A stretch of 64,000 bases of DNA from Deltaproteobacteria bacterium (GCA_029262515.1 JAJCZH010000002.1:1-64000); one strand, 5' to 3'; shown: positions 1 through 9,824, counted from the stretch's first letter. Program-made: numbers and translations. Notes: generated by a model from the sequence alone, not told the origin.

Positions 1-2
1 GC

Positions 3-107
3 AGTACGCTGATAGAATTCTCCGACATTAAGTACAATAACGGACTGACCGAGAAGATCTTCGACGAAAGATACCTGAGGAGACCGCCAAGAAGGTGGAT
101 AAAGTAA
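3..107 (+). CDS. C-terminal end of a LolA-like outer-membrane lipoprotein-sorting protein (5' truncated)
   Basis: An open frame runs in from the left edge and stops at 105-107. The 34 visible residues end in a conserved-looking NNGLTEKIFDERYLRR segment. This resembles the C-terminus of LolA_like 'outer membrane lipoprotein-sorting protein' family members, which are often encoded with RND-type exporters and a downstream outer-membrane barrel. The next gene begins 4 bp after the stop, which supports co-transcription. Only the tail is visible, so the family call rests on this short stretch plus context and is tentative. Confidence 0.45.
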   Translation, partial: STLIEFSDIKYNNGLTEKIFDERYLRRPPRRWIK

Positions 108-111
108 CGGT

Positions 112-1455
112 ATGAGTTCATATAGAAATTCTGGAACGATAAATTTTCTCAAGAGCACAGAACAGGCTGCTATGCACCTTAAAAAGAGCGTTACGCTCGT
201 CGCCTTAAAACTGCTCTTTGCTCTTGCTCTAATCCTGGCCAGCATCAACACAGCCAACTCTTCGGACCTGCACGGCTTTGTTGAGGCTGCTGGCAGTATA
301 AAACTCGGCGACGAAAGGGCCGAGAAGAGCGGATACAATCTGGCTGAAACACGGCTACAATTAAAGTACAGCTACTTTCCCGGCATAGTAGAAGAGTACG
401 GCGGTGAGCTATCTTTAAAAGCAGACCTGCTCTACGACGGTTATACCGAAGAGCTCTCAACAGAGGTTCGCAACCTCAACCTCCTCGTAAGCCCAACTCA
501 ATCGTTCGACCTGAAGGTTGGCCGCCAGATTCTTACCTGGGGCACCGGTGATCTGCTCTTCATTAACGACCTCTTTCCAAAGGATTATATCTCCTTCTTC
601 ACCGGACGCGACACCGAGTACCTGAAGCGCCCGAGTGACGCACTGAGGATCTTGTACTTCCACGACTCTTTTTCACTCGACCTTGTTCTAATACCGCAAT
701 TCGAGCCAAACAAGAGTATCAAAGGAAGGCGCCTCTCTTTCTACGACGGCCTTAAGGGCTCTATCTCCGGCACCGAGAGTAGCCCGACGTTCTTAAAACC
801 GAAACAGACCGCAGAAAACTCGGAGATAGCTCTTCGCCTATACAAGAATATAGATAGCTACGAGGCCGCACTCTACCTCTTTAAAGGTTTTTATAAAGAG
901 CCGAGACAGGTTCTCGACTCTGCTAACGAACTCTTCACCTACCCAAGGCTTATCGTCTATGGGGCGAGTTTAAGAGGCCCGGTTGCCGGAGGCATCGGAA
1001 ACGTAGAGATCGGCTACTACGACTCGCGTGACGACTCAGGCGGAACGGACAGCTCGATAGAGAACTCTTCGGTTAAGTATCTTACCGGTTACACACGCGA
1101 CCTCGGTGGAGAACTTAAAGCCGGGCTGCAGTATATGGTAGAACAGAAACTAAACTACAACACCTACAGAGACAACCTCAGCCCGGGCTCGCCCGCAAAC
1201 GATCGGTTCCGCCACCTCTTAACGCTTCGCCTTACTAAACTTAAACGCGCGCAGACTCTCGAAACCAGCCTCTTCGCCTTCTACAGCCCAACCGATAACG
1301 ACCTCTACCTTAGGCCCTCCATAAGTTATAAGGTTGCGGATAACATAAAAATTACCGGCGGGGCGAATATCTTTTCCGGCAACAAAGACCACACCCAGTT
1401 TGGCTCGCTTGAGGGAAATAACAATCTCTATTTGAGTGCACGCTATAGCTTTTAG
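112..1455 (+). CDS. Outer-membrane beta-barrel protein (DUF1302/porin-like)
   Basis: A 447-aa protein with a hydrophobic signal segment around residues 28-48 (KLLFALALILASIN), followed by alternating amphipathic strands typical of a barrel. It ends in LYLSARYSF, and a terminal Phe is the usual BAM insertion signal. The stretch around residues 135-180 (GRQILTWGTGDLLFINDLFP) resembles uncharacterised DUF1302-like barrels found next to RND exporters and LolA-like proteins. The ATG at 112 has a distant AAGGTGG at 93-99. A second ATG at 172 would give a shorter, more conventional signal peptide. It probably acts in the outer membrane with the partial upstream gene; the substrate is unknown. Confidence 0.65.
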   Translation: MSSYRNSGTINFLKSTEQAAMHLKKSVTLVALKLLFALALILASINTANSSDLHGFVEAAGSIKLGDERAEKSGYNLAETRLQLKYSYFPGIVEEYGGELSLKADLLYDGYTEELSTEVRNLNLLVSPTQSFDLKVGRQILTWGTGDLLFINDLFPKDYISFFTGRDTEYLKRPSDALRILYFHDSFSLDLVLIPQFEPNKSIKGRRLSFYDGLKGSISGTESSPTFLKPKQTAENSEIALRLYKNIDSYEAALYLFKGFYKEPRQVLDSANELFTYPRLIVYGASLRGPVAGGIGNVEIGYYDSRDDSGGTDSSIENSSVKYLTGYTRDLGGELKAGLQYMVEQKLNYNTYRDNLSPGSPANDRFRHLLTLRLTKLKRAQTLETSLFAFYSPTDNDLYLRPSISYKVADNIKITGGANIFSGNKDHTQFGSLEGNNNLYLSARYSF

Positions 1456-1724
1456 TTTTTATACATAATATTTATAAGTACTTTACGATTTATACCAACC
1501 AGCCGCATGCTCACAAACAGCTTTGCACTTAACCAAAAATCGCTCAATTTACAACTATTTATCCCCATTGTTAACTCAAGTAATCTGTTCTTTTAACCGA
1601 TATAACAAGCAGTGGCAGCACCCGGGTAAGTAAACTCGCACTTTCCCCAAAAATGCACTTTTTGTATTCATTGCCACTTGCCCGGTTTTGACATAATTAC
1701 CGATACCGGCAACACATATATACT

Positions 1725-4700
1725 GTGTGCCAATCGCATATTAAGAGCAGACTCTTGAACAAGACAGTCTTTTCACTTACTCGCAAGATCATGCTTGCAG
1801 TCTGTATAATACTACTGCCGGTTGTGATTACCTTTGTTTACTCCTACTACAATACCAAGGGGTACTTGGAGGATTATATTCAAGACGACCTCAAGGTGCT
1901 TAGCGAGACGTACGAAGGCCTCGTCTATCAATTTCTGGATATATCAAAGACGCAGGCCGCAAACTTCGCCTCCGACGGTTTCATCCGTGACGAACTGGAT
2001 AAACTGGCCGACTCAAAAAAGTACTCTTCAAAGGCCCTCAGCACACACCTGACAAAAAACAAAGTCTCTCTAAATGAGTACATCGTCTCAATACGCGTAA
2101 CTAATACCGAGGGTATTGTGGTCGCCTCCACGGATCCGGCTATAACAGGGCATAACATGTCCACGACACCGGCCTTTACAAAAGGATTGCTCTCAACGGT
2201 TGTTACAGAGTTGCTCGGACAGGTCTCGGATGAGCCGCAACTCGAAGTCTCCACTCCGATAACGAGCCGAGAGAACGGCAAGGTCATAGGCGTGCTCACG
2301 AACAAGATTCTTATGACAGACCTGAGCGCCCTGCTATCCGGCGAATACACCCTCGCCTCCGGCTCGATAAAACCAGTGCGCGCCTTGCGCAAAACCATGG
2401 CTGCGTACGTCGTTAACATTAACAACCTTATGCTTACCACACCTCTGCATAACAACCCCACTGCAGTGCGACACTCCGTCTACACTCTTCCCGTTCAAAA
2501 ATGTCTGAAGTCGGGCACGGAATTTTCCGGTTTTTACGAAGACTACAGAGGAGTCGATGTTGCGGGAGCCTCTATGTGCTTGAAGTCGCTCGGCTGGGTG
2601 CTGATTGTTGAGTACGATGCAAATGAGGCCTTTGCGGCTATTAATGAAACTAAGCGCAGCGCATTGATCGCCGCTGCAATCGCCGCATGTTTAATTATCG
2701 TCTCCTTCTACCTCTTCTTTAAGAATATAGTACTACGCATTCAGAACCTTTCGGTAGCCGCAGAAGAGATCGCCAACGGAAAGTACGATATTACTATTCC
2801 CGTCGATACCTCGGATGAACTCGGAGTGCTCAGTTCCGCCTTCAACTCAATGGCAACGGACATTCGAGCAAGAACCAGCGAACTTAAACATACGGCGCAG
2901 GGGCTAAAAGAGGCTCAACAGATTGCGCGTATCGGCTCCTGGGAGTGGGATATCATCAATAACAAACTTCTCTGGTCGGACGAGACGTACCACCTCTTCG
3001 GCCTCAATCCAAACGATACCGTAGCGACATATGAGGGTTTTCTGCGTACCGTCCACCCCGATGACAGAGAGGCGGTAGTCTCGGCGGTAAACCAGGCGCT
3101 CGACGACAAGACCGAGTACTCTATCTCCCACAGGATACTTCTGCCAGACTCCACCGAACGGTACGTTAACCAGCGGGCCAGTATCACGTTCGACAGTATG
3201 GACAGGCCAATAAGAATGCTCGGCACGATTCAGGATATAACCCTGCAGACCAAAGCGGAAGAGGAGATCCGCACTCTGGCGAAGTTCCCTTCCGAAAACC
3301 CGAATCCGGTTATGCGCGTCTCATCCAATGCTGAACTGCTCTATGCAAATGAGTCGACAGGTCCGCTTCTCGGTAAACTGGGCTATGATCCAAATACAAA
3401 CAGCTTCTCTCCCGATTTCTGCCAATTGCTGCAAAACGCCTACTCTGCAAATGAAAACAGGGAGTGTGACGTCACGCACCTTGACCGTACATACTCCCTT
3501 GTAATCACCCCAATCACAGATGCGCACTACTCATACATCTACGGCGTAGACATTACCGAGGAGCGCTTAAGCAAGTTTGAACAGAAGAAGCTCTCGGCAG
3601 CCATAGAGCAGAGCATAAACATAGTCTTCATAACGGATGTTAACGGTATTATCGAATATGTTAATCCGATGTTCGAGTCGATTACCCTCTACAGCAAAGA
3701 AGAGGCTCTCGGCCAGACTCCCAAGATACTCGCTTCCGGAGATACCCTTCCCGACACCTACAAAGACCTTTGGTCCACCGTACTTTCCGGCAAGATATGG
3801 CGTAAAGTCTTAAAGAACAGGAAAAAGAACGGCGAACCGTTCTGGTCCAACACGGCCGTCTCTCCTATTAAGAACGAGCATGGCGAAGTAATAAACTTCC
3901 TCGCGGTAGAGGAGGATATTACAGAGCAGATAAAGTCGAGTGACCGGATAAAGTACCTCGCCTCTCACGACGAGACGAGCGGATTGATCAACAGAAGCCG
4001 TTTTATGGGTCTGCTAAAAGGCTGGATATCGATGGCCGAAAACACGAATGAGACCGGCGTGCTGTTGATTATCGGCATCGACCGGTTTAAGGTCATGAAC
4101 GATATCTACGGTTATGCAATGGGGGATGAGTACCTCAAAGGACTCGCGGGCGCACTCGACTATACCATATCCAGAGCACTTCAGATGTATACGTCAAAAA
4201 CCGTTATCGAACCTATCTTCGGCCGCATGAGCGGTGATGAGTACGCTATCTTCCTGCCGTCCGCTTCCGAGAGTGTAGGCCGCGATATTGCCGAAAAGAT
4301 GCGTAAAACGGTAGAAGGTTACGTAATGTCCGACAACTTCGGCAGCCTTACCGCATCTATCGGTATGGTTCTCTATCCGGATAACGGCGTAAGCTCACAA
4401 GACCTCTTCTCTCGCGCCGATGCCGCCCTGATACGCGCCAAGGAACTCGGTAGAAACCGTTGTCACCTCTACCATCCGGATGACAGGGACATTGAGAAAC
4501 TCCACTCGAGAGTCGAGTGGAAGGAAAGGATACTGAGAGCGCTTAAAGAGGACCGTTTCGAGCCCTGGTTCCAGCCGATCATGACTATGCAGGACAACTC
4601 TATTCACCATTATGAAGTCCTGGCAAGAATGAGGAGCGAGGATGACCAGATACTCCTGCCCGGAGTCTTTATTCAGGTTGCGGAGACCTACGGTCTCGTC

Positions 4701-5294
4701 GGTGCAATAGACAGGGCTATCATAGGCAAGACAATGGCCCTTCAGGCTGAGAATAAGAAAAGAGGGATCGATATCTCCTACAGCATGAACCTCTCGGGAA
4801 TAGACCTCGGAGATGAAGAGTTCCTGCACTTCATAAAAGAGACGGTCTTGGAGACTGGAGCCGATCCAACGCGACTTGTCTTTGAAATAACCGAAACAGC
4901 CGCAGTAGGCCATATAGCCCGCGCAGTCCGGTTTATAGATGCTCTAAAAGAGATCGGTTGCCGTTTCTCGCTCGACGACTTCGGTGTCGGCTTCACCTCG
5001 TTCGTCTACCTGAAAGAGATGGACGTGGACTTTATCAAAATCGACGGCTCCTTTATAAGGAAACTCGACGAAAATCCGAAAGACCAACTCTTCGTAAAGG
5101 CTATTTCAGAGGTTGCAAAGGGAATGAACATAGAGACTATCGCCGAGTTCGTCGAAAACGAATCGACTCTAAAACTTCTCAAGGAGTACAACGTAGACTT
5201 TGCGCAGGGCTACCACATCGGCAAGCCGAACCCGAAACTTCTCGACATCTCACTGAATAAAAAGGGCGGCAAACACTTACGCATTGCCAAGTGA
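1725..5294 (+). CDS. Membrane-anchored Cache-HAMP-PAS-GGDEF-EAL c-di-GMP signalling protein
   Basis: A 1189-aa sensor. TM1 lies around residues 22-42, then an extracytoplasmic Cache-like domain (45-305), TM2 (312-334), HAMP (335-390), a PAS domain from about 397 (RIGSWEWDI) ending in a PAC-like GTIQDIT, a degenerate PAS (520-625), another PAS (635-755), GGDEF (750-920) and EAL (930-1180). The cyclase signature is SGDEY rather than GGDEF, with no RxxD inhibitory site five residues before it. The EAL domain keeps EVLAR, FEITETA, DDFGVGF and KIDGSFI, so c-di-GMP hydrolysis is plausible and cyclase activity is uncertain. The GTG at 1725 is the longest start; TTG 1755 and ATG 1791 are alternatives. 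The last 18 bp overlap the convergent endonuclease V gene. Confidence 0.9.
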   Translation: MCQSHIKSRLLNKTVFSLTRKIMLAVCIILLPVVITFVYSYYNTKGYLEDYIQDDLKVLSETYEGLVYQFLDISKTQAANFASDGFIRDELDKLADSKKYSSKALSTHLTKNKVSLNEYIVSIRVTNTEGIVVASTDPAITGHNMSTTPAFTKGLLSTVVTELLGQVSDEPQLEVSTPITSRENGKVIGVLTNKILMTDLSALLSGEYTLASGSIKPVRALRKTMAAYVVNINNLMLTTPLHNNPTAVRHSVYTLPVQKCLKSGTEFSGFYEDYRGVDVAGASMCLKSLGWVLIVEYDANEAFAAINETKRSALIAAAIAACLIIVSFYLFFKNIVLRIQNLSVAAEEIANGKYDITIPVDTSDELGVLSSAFNSMATDIRARTSELKHTAQGLKEAQQIARIGSWEWDIINNKLLWSDETYHLFGLNPNDTVATYEGFLRTVHPDDREAVVSAVNQALDDKTEYSISHRILLPDSTERYVNQRASITFDSMDRPIRMLGTIQDITLQTKAEEEIRTLAKFPSENPNPVMRVSSNAELLYANESTGPLLGKLGYDPNTNSFSPDFCQLLQNAYSANENRECDVTHLDRTYSLVITPITDAHYSYIYGVDITEERLSKFEQKKLSAAIEQSINIVFITDVNGIIEYVNPMFESITLYSKEEALGQTPKILASGDTLPDTYKDLWSTVLSGKIWRKVLKNRKKNGEPFWSNTAVSPIKNEHGEVINFLAVEEDITEQIKSSDRIKYLASHDETSGLINRSRFMGLLKGWISMAENTNETGVLLIIGIDRFKVMNDIYGYAMGDEYLKGLAGALDYTISRALQMYTSKTVIEPIFGRMSGDEYAIFLPSASESVGRDIAEKMRKTVEGYVMSDNFGSLTASIGMVLYPDNGVSSQDLFSRADAALIRAKELGRNRCHLYHPDDRDIEKLHSRVEWKERILRALKEDRFEPWFQPIMTMQDNSIHHYEVLARMRSEDDQILLPGVFIQVAETYGLVGAIDRAIIGKTMALQAENKKRGIDISYSMNLSGIDLGDEEFLHFIKETVLETGADPTRLVFEITETAAVGHIARAVRFIDALKEIGCRFSLDDFGVGFTSFVYLKEMDVDFIKIDGSFIRKLDENPKDQLFVKAISEVAKGMNIETIAEFVENESTLKLLKEYNVDFAQGYHIGKPNPKLLDISLNKKGGKHLRIAK

Positions 5295-5990
5295 CCTGTC
5301 GCCCTCAAAAGCCTTCTTCAACTTCCTGGTAAGAGCGTCGGCGCTCCTTACCGGCTCGGTAATCCTGTACTTCCCTGTGCACTTCAGAACAGTATCAACC
5401 GACCCGTTTATGTCGATTAAGTTGCCCGGAGATACGAAAACAGGGGAGGCATTCTCCCGTGTTCTTACCACCGCGCCCACAACAGCCTTCTCATACTTAA
5501 GCACACTCGTTGAGCCCTGCTTTACCGACGGCTCCTTGTAGCTGCCGACGAGCTTTGCCTTGGCGCAACCGATGGAGGGTATGCCGAGCAACAACCCGAC
5601 GTATGAAGCGAGACCGAAACCTTTGGGGTGCGCTATGCCGGGGCCGTCAAAGATAATGACGTCCGGTATGATCTTGAGCCTCTCGACAGCGCCCATTATG
5701 GCCGGGCCCTCCCGGAAGGACAAAAAACCGGGTATATGGGGAAAAGTTACCTCTTTAACGCTATACGCCTCTTCGACAAGCTCCCCTGTCGCATAGATAT
5801 GGACAGACGCCGCGCCTATTACCTTATCGCCCAAAAAGGCCACATCAACACCGGCAACATACTGCGGCTCCCTCTTTAATGGAGCTATAACCAGACGCCT
5901 GCTCAGGCGTACCTGCTCCTCTAAAATCTTCTCCTTATCGAGCGGCCACCTGAGGTTTAACGGAGTAGTATAAGTCTTGTCATGCTTCAT
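5277..5990 (-). CDS. nfi: Endonuclease V (deoxyinosine 3' endonuclease)
   Basis: A 237-aa repair nuclease that cleaves near deoxyinosine. Family motifs are clear: AGVDVAF (Asp49), PHIPGFLSFREGP (Glu94) and DGPGIAHPKGFGLA (Asp115), matching the metal-binding acidic residues of EndoV. Length is typical (about 220-240). The frame stays open upstream to 6035, but ATG 5990 is preferred because a GAGGG lies 11 nt upstream; ATG 5999 is only 1-2 nt from that element. The gene is convergent with, and overlaps by 18 bp, the c-di-GMP gene. It lies downstream of ilvE on the same strand, separated by a possible terminator. Confidence 0.93.
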   Translation of the reverse strand: MKHDKTYTTPLNLRWPLDKEKILEEQVRLSRRLVIAPLKREPQYVAGVDVAFLGDKVIGAASVHIYATGELVEEAYSVKEVTFPHIPGFLSFREGPAIMGAVERLKIIPDVIIFDGPGIAHPKGFGLASYVGLLLGIPSIGCAKAKLVGSYKEPSVKQGSTSVLKYEKAVVGAVVRTRENASPVFVSPGNLIDINGSVDTVLKCTGKYRITEPVRSADALTRKLKKAFEGDRSLGNA

Positions 5991-6065
5991 TCTTGCCATT
6001 CCCTCTGTTATACAGTCCCAGTGCTCAAGGCACAATTATATTCTAGATACCGGCATAAAACAGTC

Positions 6066-6099
6066 AAAAAACCCGACCCATACGTACTTCTTCGAGTCG
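6066..6099 (-). terminator. Possible rho-independent terminator downstream of ilvE
   Basis: On the minus strand CGACTC pairs with GGGTCG (one G-U wobble) across a 14-nt loop and is followed by GG and a run of six T. The stem is short, so this is tentative. It lies between the ilvE stop and the endonuclease V start. Confidence 0.35.
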
Positions 6100-6144
6100 C
6101 GCCTCTTGCCGGTCAGCTCTTTAAAACCAGAACGCCGCAAAGAC

Positions 6145-7059
6145 TTAAAAACGATGGAGCCAACTCTCGTACCGTCTCTCCTGCCCCTTGACGGCCTTGA
6201 AGAAGGTCTCCTGCACACCAGTAGTAACAGGGCCTGGTTTACCTGTTCCTATTACCCTGCCGTCAACCTCCCGAATAGGTGTGATCTCGGCAGCCGTACC
6301 GGTAAAGAAGGCCTCGTCCGCTGTATAGAGCTCGTCCCTGGTAAAACGCTCTTCACGAACCTCGCACCCTTTATCCGCAAGTATGGTCATCACGGTATCG
6401 CGCGTAATACCCTTTAAGACCGAGGTCAGCGCGGTTGTCTTGATAACCCCATCTTTTACCATAAAGATGTTCTCTCCGCTACCCTCGGATACGTAACCCT
6501 CGGTATCAAGCATTATCGCCTCGTCGTAACCGGATGCAACTGCCTCCCGTTTTGCGAGTATAGAGTTGACATAACTGCCCGTGACCTTCGCTTTGGTCAT
6601 ACTTGAGTTAACGTGATGCCGGAGGTAGGAAGAGACCCTGACTCGTATGCCGTTTTTAAGTCCGTCCTCACCTAGATACGCACCCCACTCCCACGCAGCG
6701 ATAGCTACTTTAACAGGGTTGTCTTTAGGCAGCAACCCCATACTGCCGGCACCGAGAAAAACTATCGGCCTTATATAACCCTCCGTAAGACCATTGGCCT
6801 GTAGGACCTCGATGGTCGCGTCATTAACCTGCTCTTTGGTAAAGGGGATATCCATCATAACTATATGGGCGGAGGCGAAGAGCCTGTCGGTATGCTCGGC
6901 GAGCCTGAAGACCGCACCGCCGCCGCCCTCGGTGGCGTAACACCTTACGCCTTCGAAGACTCCGAGACCGTAATGGAGCGCATGGGTCATTATATGGACA
7001 TTCGCCTCCCCCCACTCAACGAGCTTGCCGTCCATCCATATCTTCTTCGACTCTGTCAT
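6145..7059 (-). CDS. ilvE: Branched-chain amino acid aminotransferase
   Basis: A 304-aa fold-type IV PLP aminotransferase that interconverts branched-chain amino acids and their 2-oxo acids. It shows the family N-terminus [16 protein letters not shown] (residues 27-41), Lys158 in TKAKVTGSY as the likely Schiff-base lysine, [10 protein letters not shown] and [11 protein letters not shown]. Length matches IlvE. The ATG at 7059 has an AGGAGAG Shine-Dalgarno about 9 nt upstream. It stands alone, and the 260 bp up to the bactofilin gene hold no recognisable gene. Confidence 0.95.
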   Translation of the reverse strand: MTESKKIWMDGKLVEWGEANVHIMTHALHYGLGVFEGVRCYATEGGGGAVFRLAEHTDRLFASAHIVMMDIPFTKEQVNDATIEVLQANGLTEGYIRPIVFLGAGSMGLLPKDNPVKVAIAAWEWGAYLGEDGLKNGIRVRVSSYLRHHVNSSMTKAKVTGSYVNSILAKREAVASGYDEAIMLDTEGYVSEGSGENIFMVKDGVIKTTALTSVLKGITRDTVMTILADKGCEVREERFTRDELYTADEAFFTGTAAEITPIREVDGRVIGTGKPGPVTTGVQETFFKAVKGQERRYESWLHRF

Positions 7060-7319
7060 AACAACTACTCTCCTGAAGTAAAGACCGCTCTTGCAATCCG
7101 TATAATCTAGAAACAGATCCTTTTTAAAACCGTGCCAGCGGTTGCTTGCCGCAAAAAAAAATGCCCTCTCAAGCTTTATATATATATTGAACCCTACCGC
7201 CTATTCGATTCAGACGGCCTATAAAAATAACAACCTCTTCAAAATCGATTAATATACTGCGCCTGCCGCTTATTCGGTTCCGGGTGTCTGCAAACAAAAG
7301 AACCCGCCCGGAGAACCGA

Positions 7320-7700
7320 TTATGTGGCCGTATAGGTGAAGGCATTCTCCTCTTTCTTGAGCATAACTGAATTTCCTTCCAGCACTCCGCCGTCTCCTAT
7401 AATAAGGTTCGGCGTGCGTACCGTGCCGACGATGCGCCCTGGAAATTGAATCTCCACTCTCTTTTCTGCCTCTATCTCGCCCTTGAGCAGCCCGGTAATA
7501 ATTGCCGTATCGACCTTAACGTTTCCTTCGACAAGGCCGCCTTCGCCCACAACAAGATTGCCTGCAGCGTCTATTTCACCCTTGAATTCGCCCTCTACGC
7601 GAACCGTATAATCGAAGCAGAGCTTGCCCTCAACACGCATGCCTTTGCCAATAAAACCGATGACCTCGGTACTGCTAACCTTTTCCCCTTTTTGCACCAT
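7320..7700 (-). CDS. Bactofilin (polymer-forming cytoskeletal protein)
   Basis: A 126-aa DUF583/bactofilin protein. After a short polar N-terminus (STEVIGFIGKGM) comes a repeated beta-helix pattern of Gly and hydrophobic residues (VEGEFKGEI, NLVVGEGGLVEGNV, IGDGGVLEGN). Bactofilins form nucleotide-independent filaments, and in myxobacteria related proteins scaffold ParAB and parS. Here the gene lies 77 bp downstream of parB on the same strand, consistent with that role. ATG 7700 is chosen over the TTG at 7718 because GAGGAG lies 7 nt upstream of the ATG. Confidence 0.9.
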   Translation of the reverse strand: MVQKGEKVSSTEVIGFIGKGMRVEGKLCFDYTVRVEGEFKGEIDAAGNLVVGEGGLVEGNVKVDTAIITGLLKGEIEAEKRVEIQFPGRIVGTVRTPNLIIGDGGVLEGNSVMLKKEENAFTYTAT

Positions 7701-7777
7701 TACTCCACTCCTCTCCAACTCTTTTTATACGGCCCGCCTCACTGCTCCAGCCGTTTATCTATCTATAACAGTCTGCT

Positions 7778-8692
7778 CTACCGGATCACATCCGCGATCG
7801 ACCTAAGCATCTCCACAATGCGCTCACGCTCATCTGCGGTAAAGTAGAGCAGCTCTATCCTGCCTCTGCCGTCTTTATCCTTTACCAGCACCTTTGTCTG
7901 AAACAGGTCTATCAACTCTTCTTCCAGCGGACTCTGCTTTAGAGCAGGACCCTTCCTCTTTTTCTCGGTTCCGATATTGCAGCGCGCGCCGAGAGCCTCG
8001 GTCTCCCTGACCGAAAGGCCCTTTAAGACAACCTTTCTACAGAGCGCGACCTGCGGGGCGTGCCCCTCCACCGAGAGGATCGCGCGGGCGTGACCCATGC
8101 TGATAGAGCCCTTGGCGAGTTCGTCCTTCACCTCCGGCGGCAGCTTAAGCAGCCGCATATAGTTTGCTACGGTTGCGCGTTCCTTGCCGACCCGGCGCGC
8201 AATCTCCTCTTGCGAGTGACCGAAGTCAGCGAGGCTCTTATAAGCCTCTGCCTCTTCTATCGCATCGAGGTCCTCTCTCTGAATATTCTCTATTATCGCA
8301 AGCTCAAGGCTCTGCTCATCGGTAGCGTCTACAACGACCACGGGCACGTGCGTAAGCCCTGCGAGCTTGGCGGCCCTCAGCCTGCGCTCGCCGGCGATCA
8401 ACTCCATGCCGCCGCCGTTCCTTCTGACTATAAGAGGCTCAATTACCCCCTTCTCCCTTATAGAATTCGAGAGCTGTGAGAGCGCGGAGTCGTTGAAGCG
8501 TTTTCTCGGCTGTACGGTATTGGGCGAAATCTCGGTAATGAGGCAGAGCCTGTACTTGTCGCCTATCCCTGTCTCCACTAGAGACTCCGGCTTCTCGGCA
8601 ACGCCGCCCTGAGTGGTTTGTGCAACTTCGCGCATTGACGGCGTGCTTCCTATCAAGGCGCTTAGCCCCCTTCCGAGTACCTTCTTTTTCAC
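7778..8692 (-). CDS. parB: Chromosome-partitioning protein ParB
   Basis: A 304-aa CTPase clamp that loads at parS. It starts with the typical KKKVLGRGLSALIG and carries the CTP/arginine patch AGERRLRAAKLAG, a helix-turn-helix (SQEEIARRVGKERATVANY) and a C-terminal dimerisation segment. GTG 8692 is preferred as start: an AGGGG lies 8-9 nt upstream, and it gives the usual N-terminus, whereas ATG 8722 adds ten atypical residues. The gene lies 36 bp downstream of parA and upstream of bactofilin, about 1.1 kb from three parS sites. Confidence 0.96.
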   Translation of the reverse strand: MKKKVLGRGLSALIGSTPSMREVAQTTQGGVAEKPESLVETGIGDKYRLCLITEISPNTVQPRKRFNDSALSQLSNSIREKGVIEPLIVRRNGGGMELIAGERRLRAAKLAGLTHVPVVVVDATDEQSLELAIIENIQREDLDAIEEAEAYKSLADFGHSQEEIARRVGKERATVANYMRLLKLPPEVKDELAKGSISMGHARAILSVEGHAPQVALCRKVVLKGLSVRETEALGARCNIGTEKKRKGPALKQSPLEEELIDLFQTKVLVKDKDGRGRIELLYFTADERERIVEMLRSIADVIR

Positions 8693-8728
8693 AACAAAAA
8701 CCCCTTCAAAAGACCATAACATATTAAT

Positions 8729-9520
8729 TTATATAGCTTTTTCTTTGCCTGCGATTCTCTCTCCGGCCAAATCCAAAACCTCTTTAGCCAGCTCCATATA
8801 ACTGACTGCCCCGCGCGACTGTATATCGTACAAGAGCACCGGCTTGCCAAAGGACGGGCTTTCGCTCAGACGTACATTTCTCGGTATGAGCGTACTGAAG
8901 GCCTTTGGGCCAAAATGCGACCTGACATCCTCGACCACCTGATGCGAGAGCCGGTTACGCGAATCGAACATCGTCAGAAGTATGCCTTCTATCTCAAGAG
9001 CCGGGTTGAGCTTTGCGCGTATAAGGTCTATTGTTCTAAGGATCTGGCTTATTCCTTCAAGCGCATAATATTCGCACTGAATCGGCACAAGTACTGAGTT
9101 CGAGGCGACGAGCGCGTTGACCGTAAGAAGACTGAGCGAGGGCGGGCAGTCTATAATAACAAAATCAAATCTGTCTACAACGGTAGAGAGGCACTGCTTG
9201 AGCCTGTACTCCCTTTCGGGATCGTCAACAAGCTCTACTTCGGCCCCTATTAGGTCTATGCTCGAAGGCACGACATTCAAGTACTTCAGGGCAGTGCCCC
9301 TGAGCGTAGCGCCAAGTTCGACCGAACTTATCAGGGCCTCGTAGATACTGCCCCCGTCGTTCATTTCCACGCCGAGCCCGCTCGTGGCATTGCCCTGCGG
9401 GTCGAAGTCCACCAACAGGACGCGCTTTTCCGCAACAGCGAGAGATGCTGCAAGGTTTACCGCCGTAGTCGTCTTTCCGACCCCGCCCTTCTGGTTGGCA
9501 ATAGCGATTATTCTTCCCAT
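8729..9520 (-). CDS. parA: Chromosome-partitioning ATPase ParA (Soj)
   Basis: A 263-aa deviant Walker-A ATPase: MGRIIAIANQKGGVGKT begins at residue 1, with the Walker A' DFDPQGNATSGLG and the FVIIDCPPSLSLLT Walker B region. ParA dimers bind DNA and move ParB-parS complexes. The ATG at 9520 is preferred because the Walker motif then starts at the usual distance; the longer GTG start at 9577 adds 19 residues without family resemblance. The region upstream carries three parS sites. Confidence 0.96.
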   Translation of the reverse strand: MGRIIAIANQKGGVGKTTTAVNLAASLAVAEKRVLLVDFDPQGNATSGLGVEMNDGGSIYEALISSVELGATLRGTALKYLNVVPSSIDLIGAEVELVDDPEREYRLKQCLSTVVDRFDFVIIDCPPSLSLLTVNALVASNSVLVPIQCEYYALEGISQILRTIDLIRAKLNPALEIEGILLTMFDSRNRLSHQVVEDVRSHFGPKAFSTLIPRNVRLSESPSFGKPVLLYDIQSRGAVSYMELAKEVLDLAGERIAGKEKAI

Positions 9521-9743
9521 AAAAGCTGCACAATCCGTACCGTTAAAGGTTCGTTCAAGACAAGGGCCGACACACACAGACCGGCACCTTGCAGTTTAAA
9601 ACAGTTGACATGCCTTTTACAAGTAAAAAAGGGTGCTGGAGTGTTAAAAGCGTAAAAAAACTTTACACTCAGCCGCCCGCTTACCTATACTCTCTTTCCA
9701 ACAGGAACAGACAAAAACAAGAGTAATCTAATAACATAACGGA

Positions 9744-9759
9744 CGTTCCACGTGGAACA
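9744..9759. promoter_or_regulatory. parS site 1
   Basis: The core GTTCCACGTGGAAC (9745-9758) is a perfect palindrome and matches the myxobacterial-type parS consensus. It differs from the B. subtilis-type TGTTTCACGTGAAACA only at the symmetric TTC/TCC positions. The outer bases (C/A) break the 16-mer symmetry, making this the least extended of the three copies. Confidence 0.9.
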
Positions 9760-9796
9760 GAGAGGGTAGAAAGGGATCGTGGGCCAACCCACGTTT

Positions 9797-9824
9797 TCCG
9801 ACTGTTCCACGTGGAACAGTCGGA
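9797..9824. promoter_or_regulatory. parS site 2 with extended 28-bp palindrome
   Basis: TGTTCCACGTGGAACA occupies 9803-9818. Symmetry continues outward to a perfect 28-bp palindrome from 9797 to 9824 (flanks TCCGAC and GTCGGA). It is 59 bp from site 1. The flanks are unrelated to those of site 3, so the extension is not simply a copied unit. Confidence 0.92.

Noticed and set aside
1686-1724. TTGACA and TATACT before the c-di-GMP gene look like a promoter
   Set aside because: The hexamers are 25 bp apart, far from the 16-18 bp a sigma-70 promoter needs, and the -10 would abut the start codon.
7255-7319. Imperfect inverted repeat (CGGTTC-CGGG with CCCGGAGAACCG) after the bactofilin gene
   Set aside because: The loop is long, the stem has a 2-nt bulge and no T-run follows; it is not convincing as a terminator.
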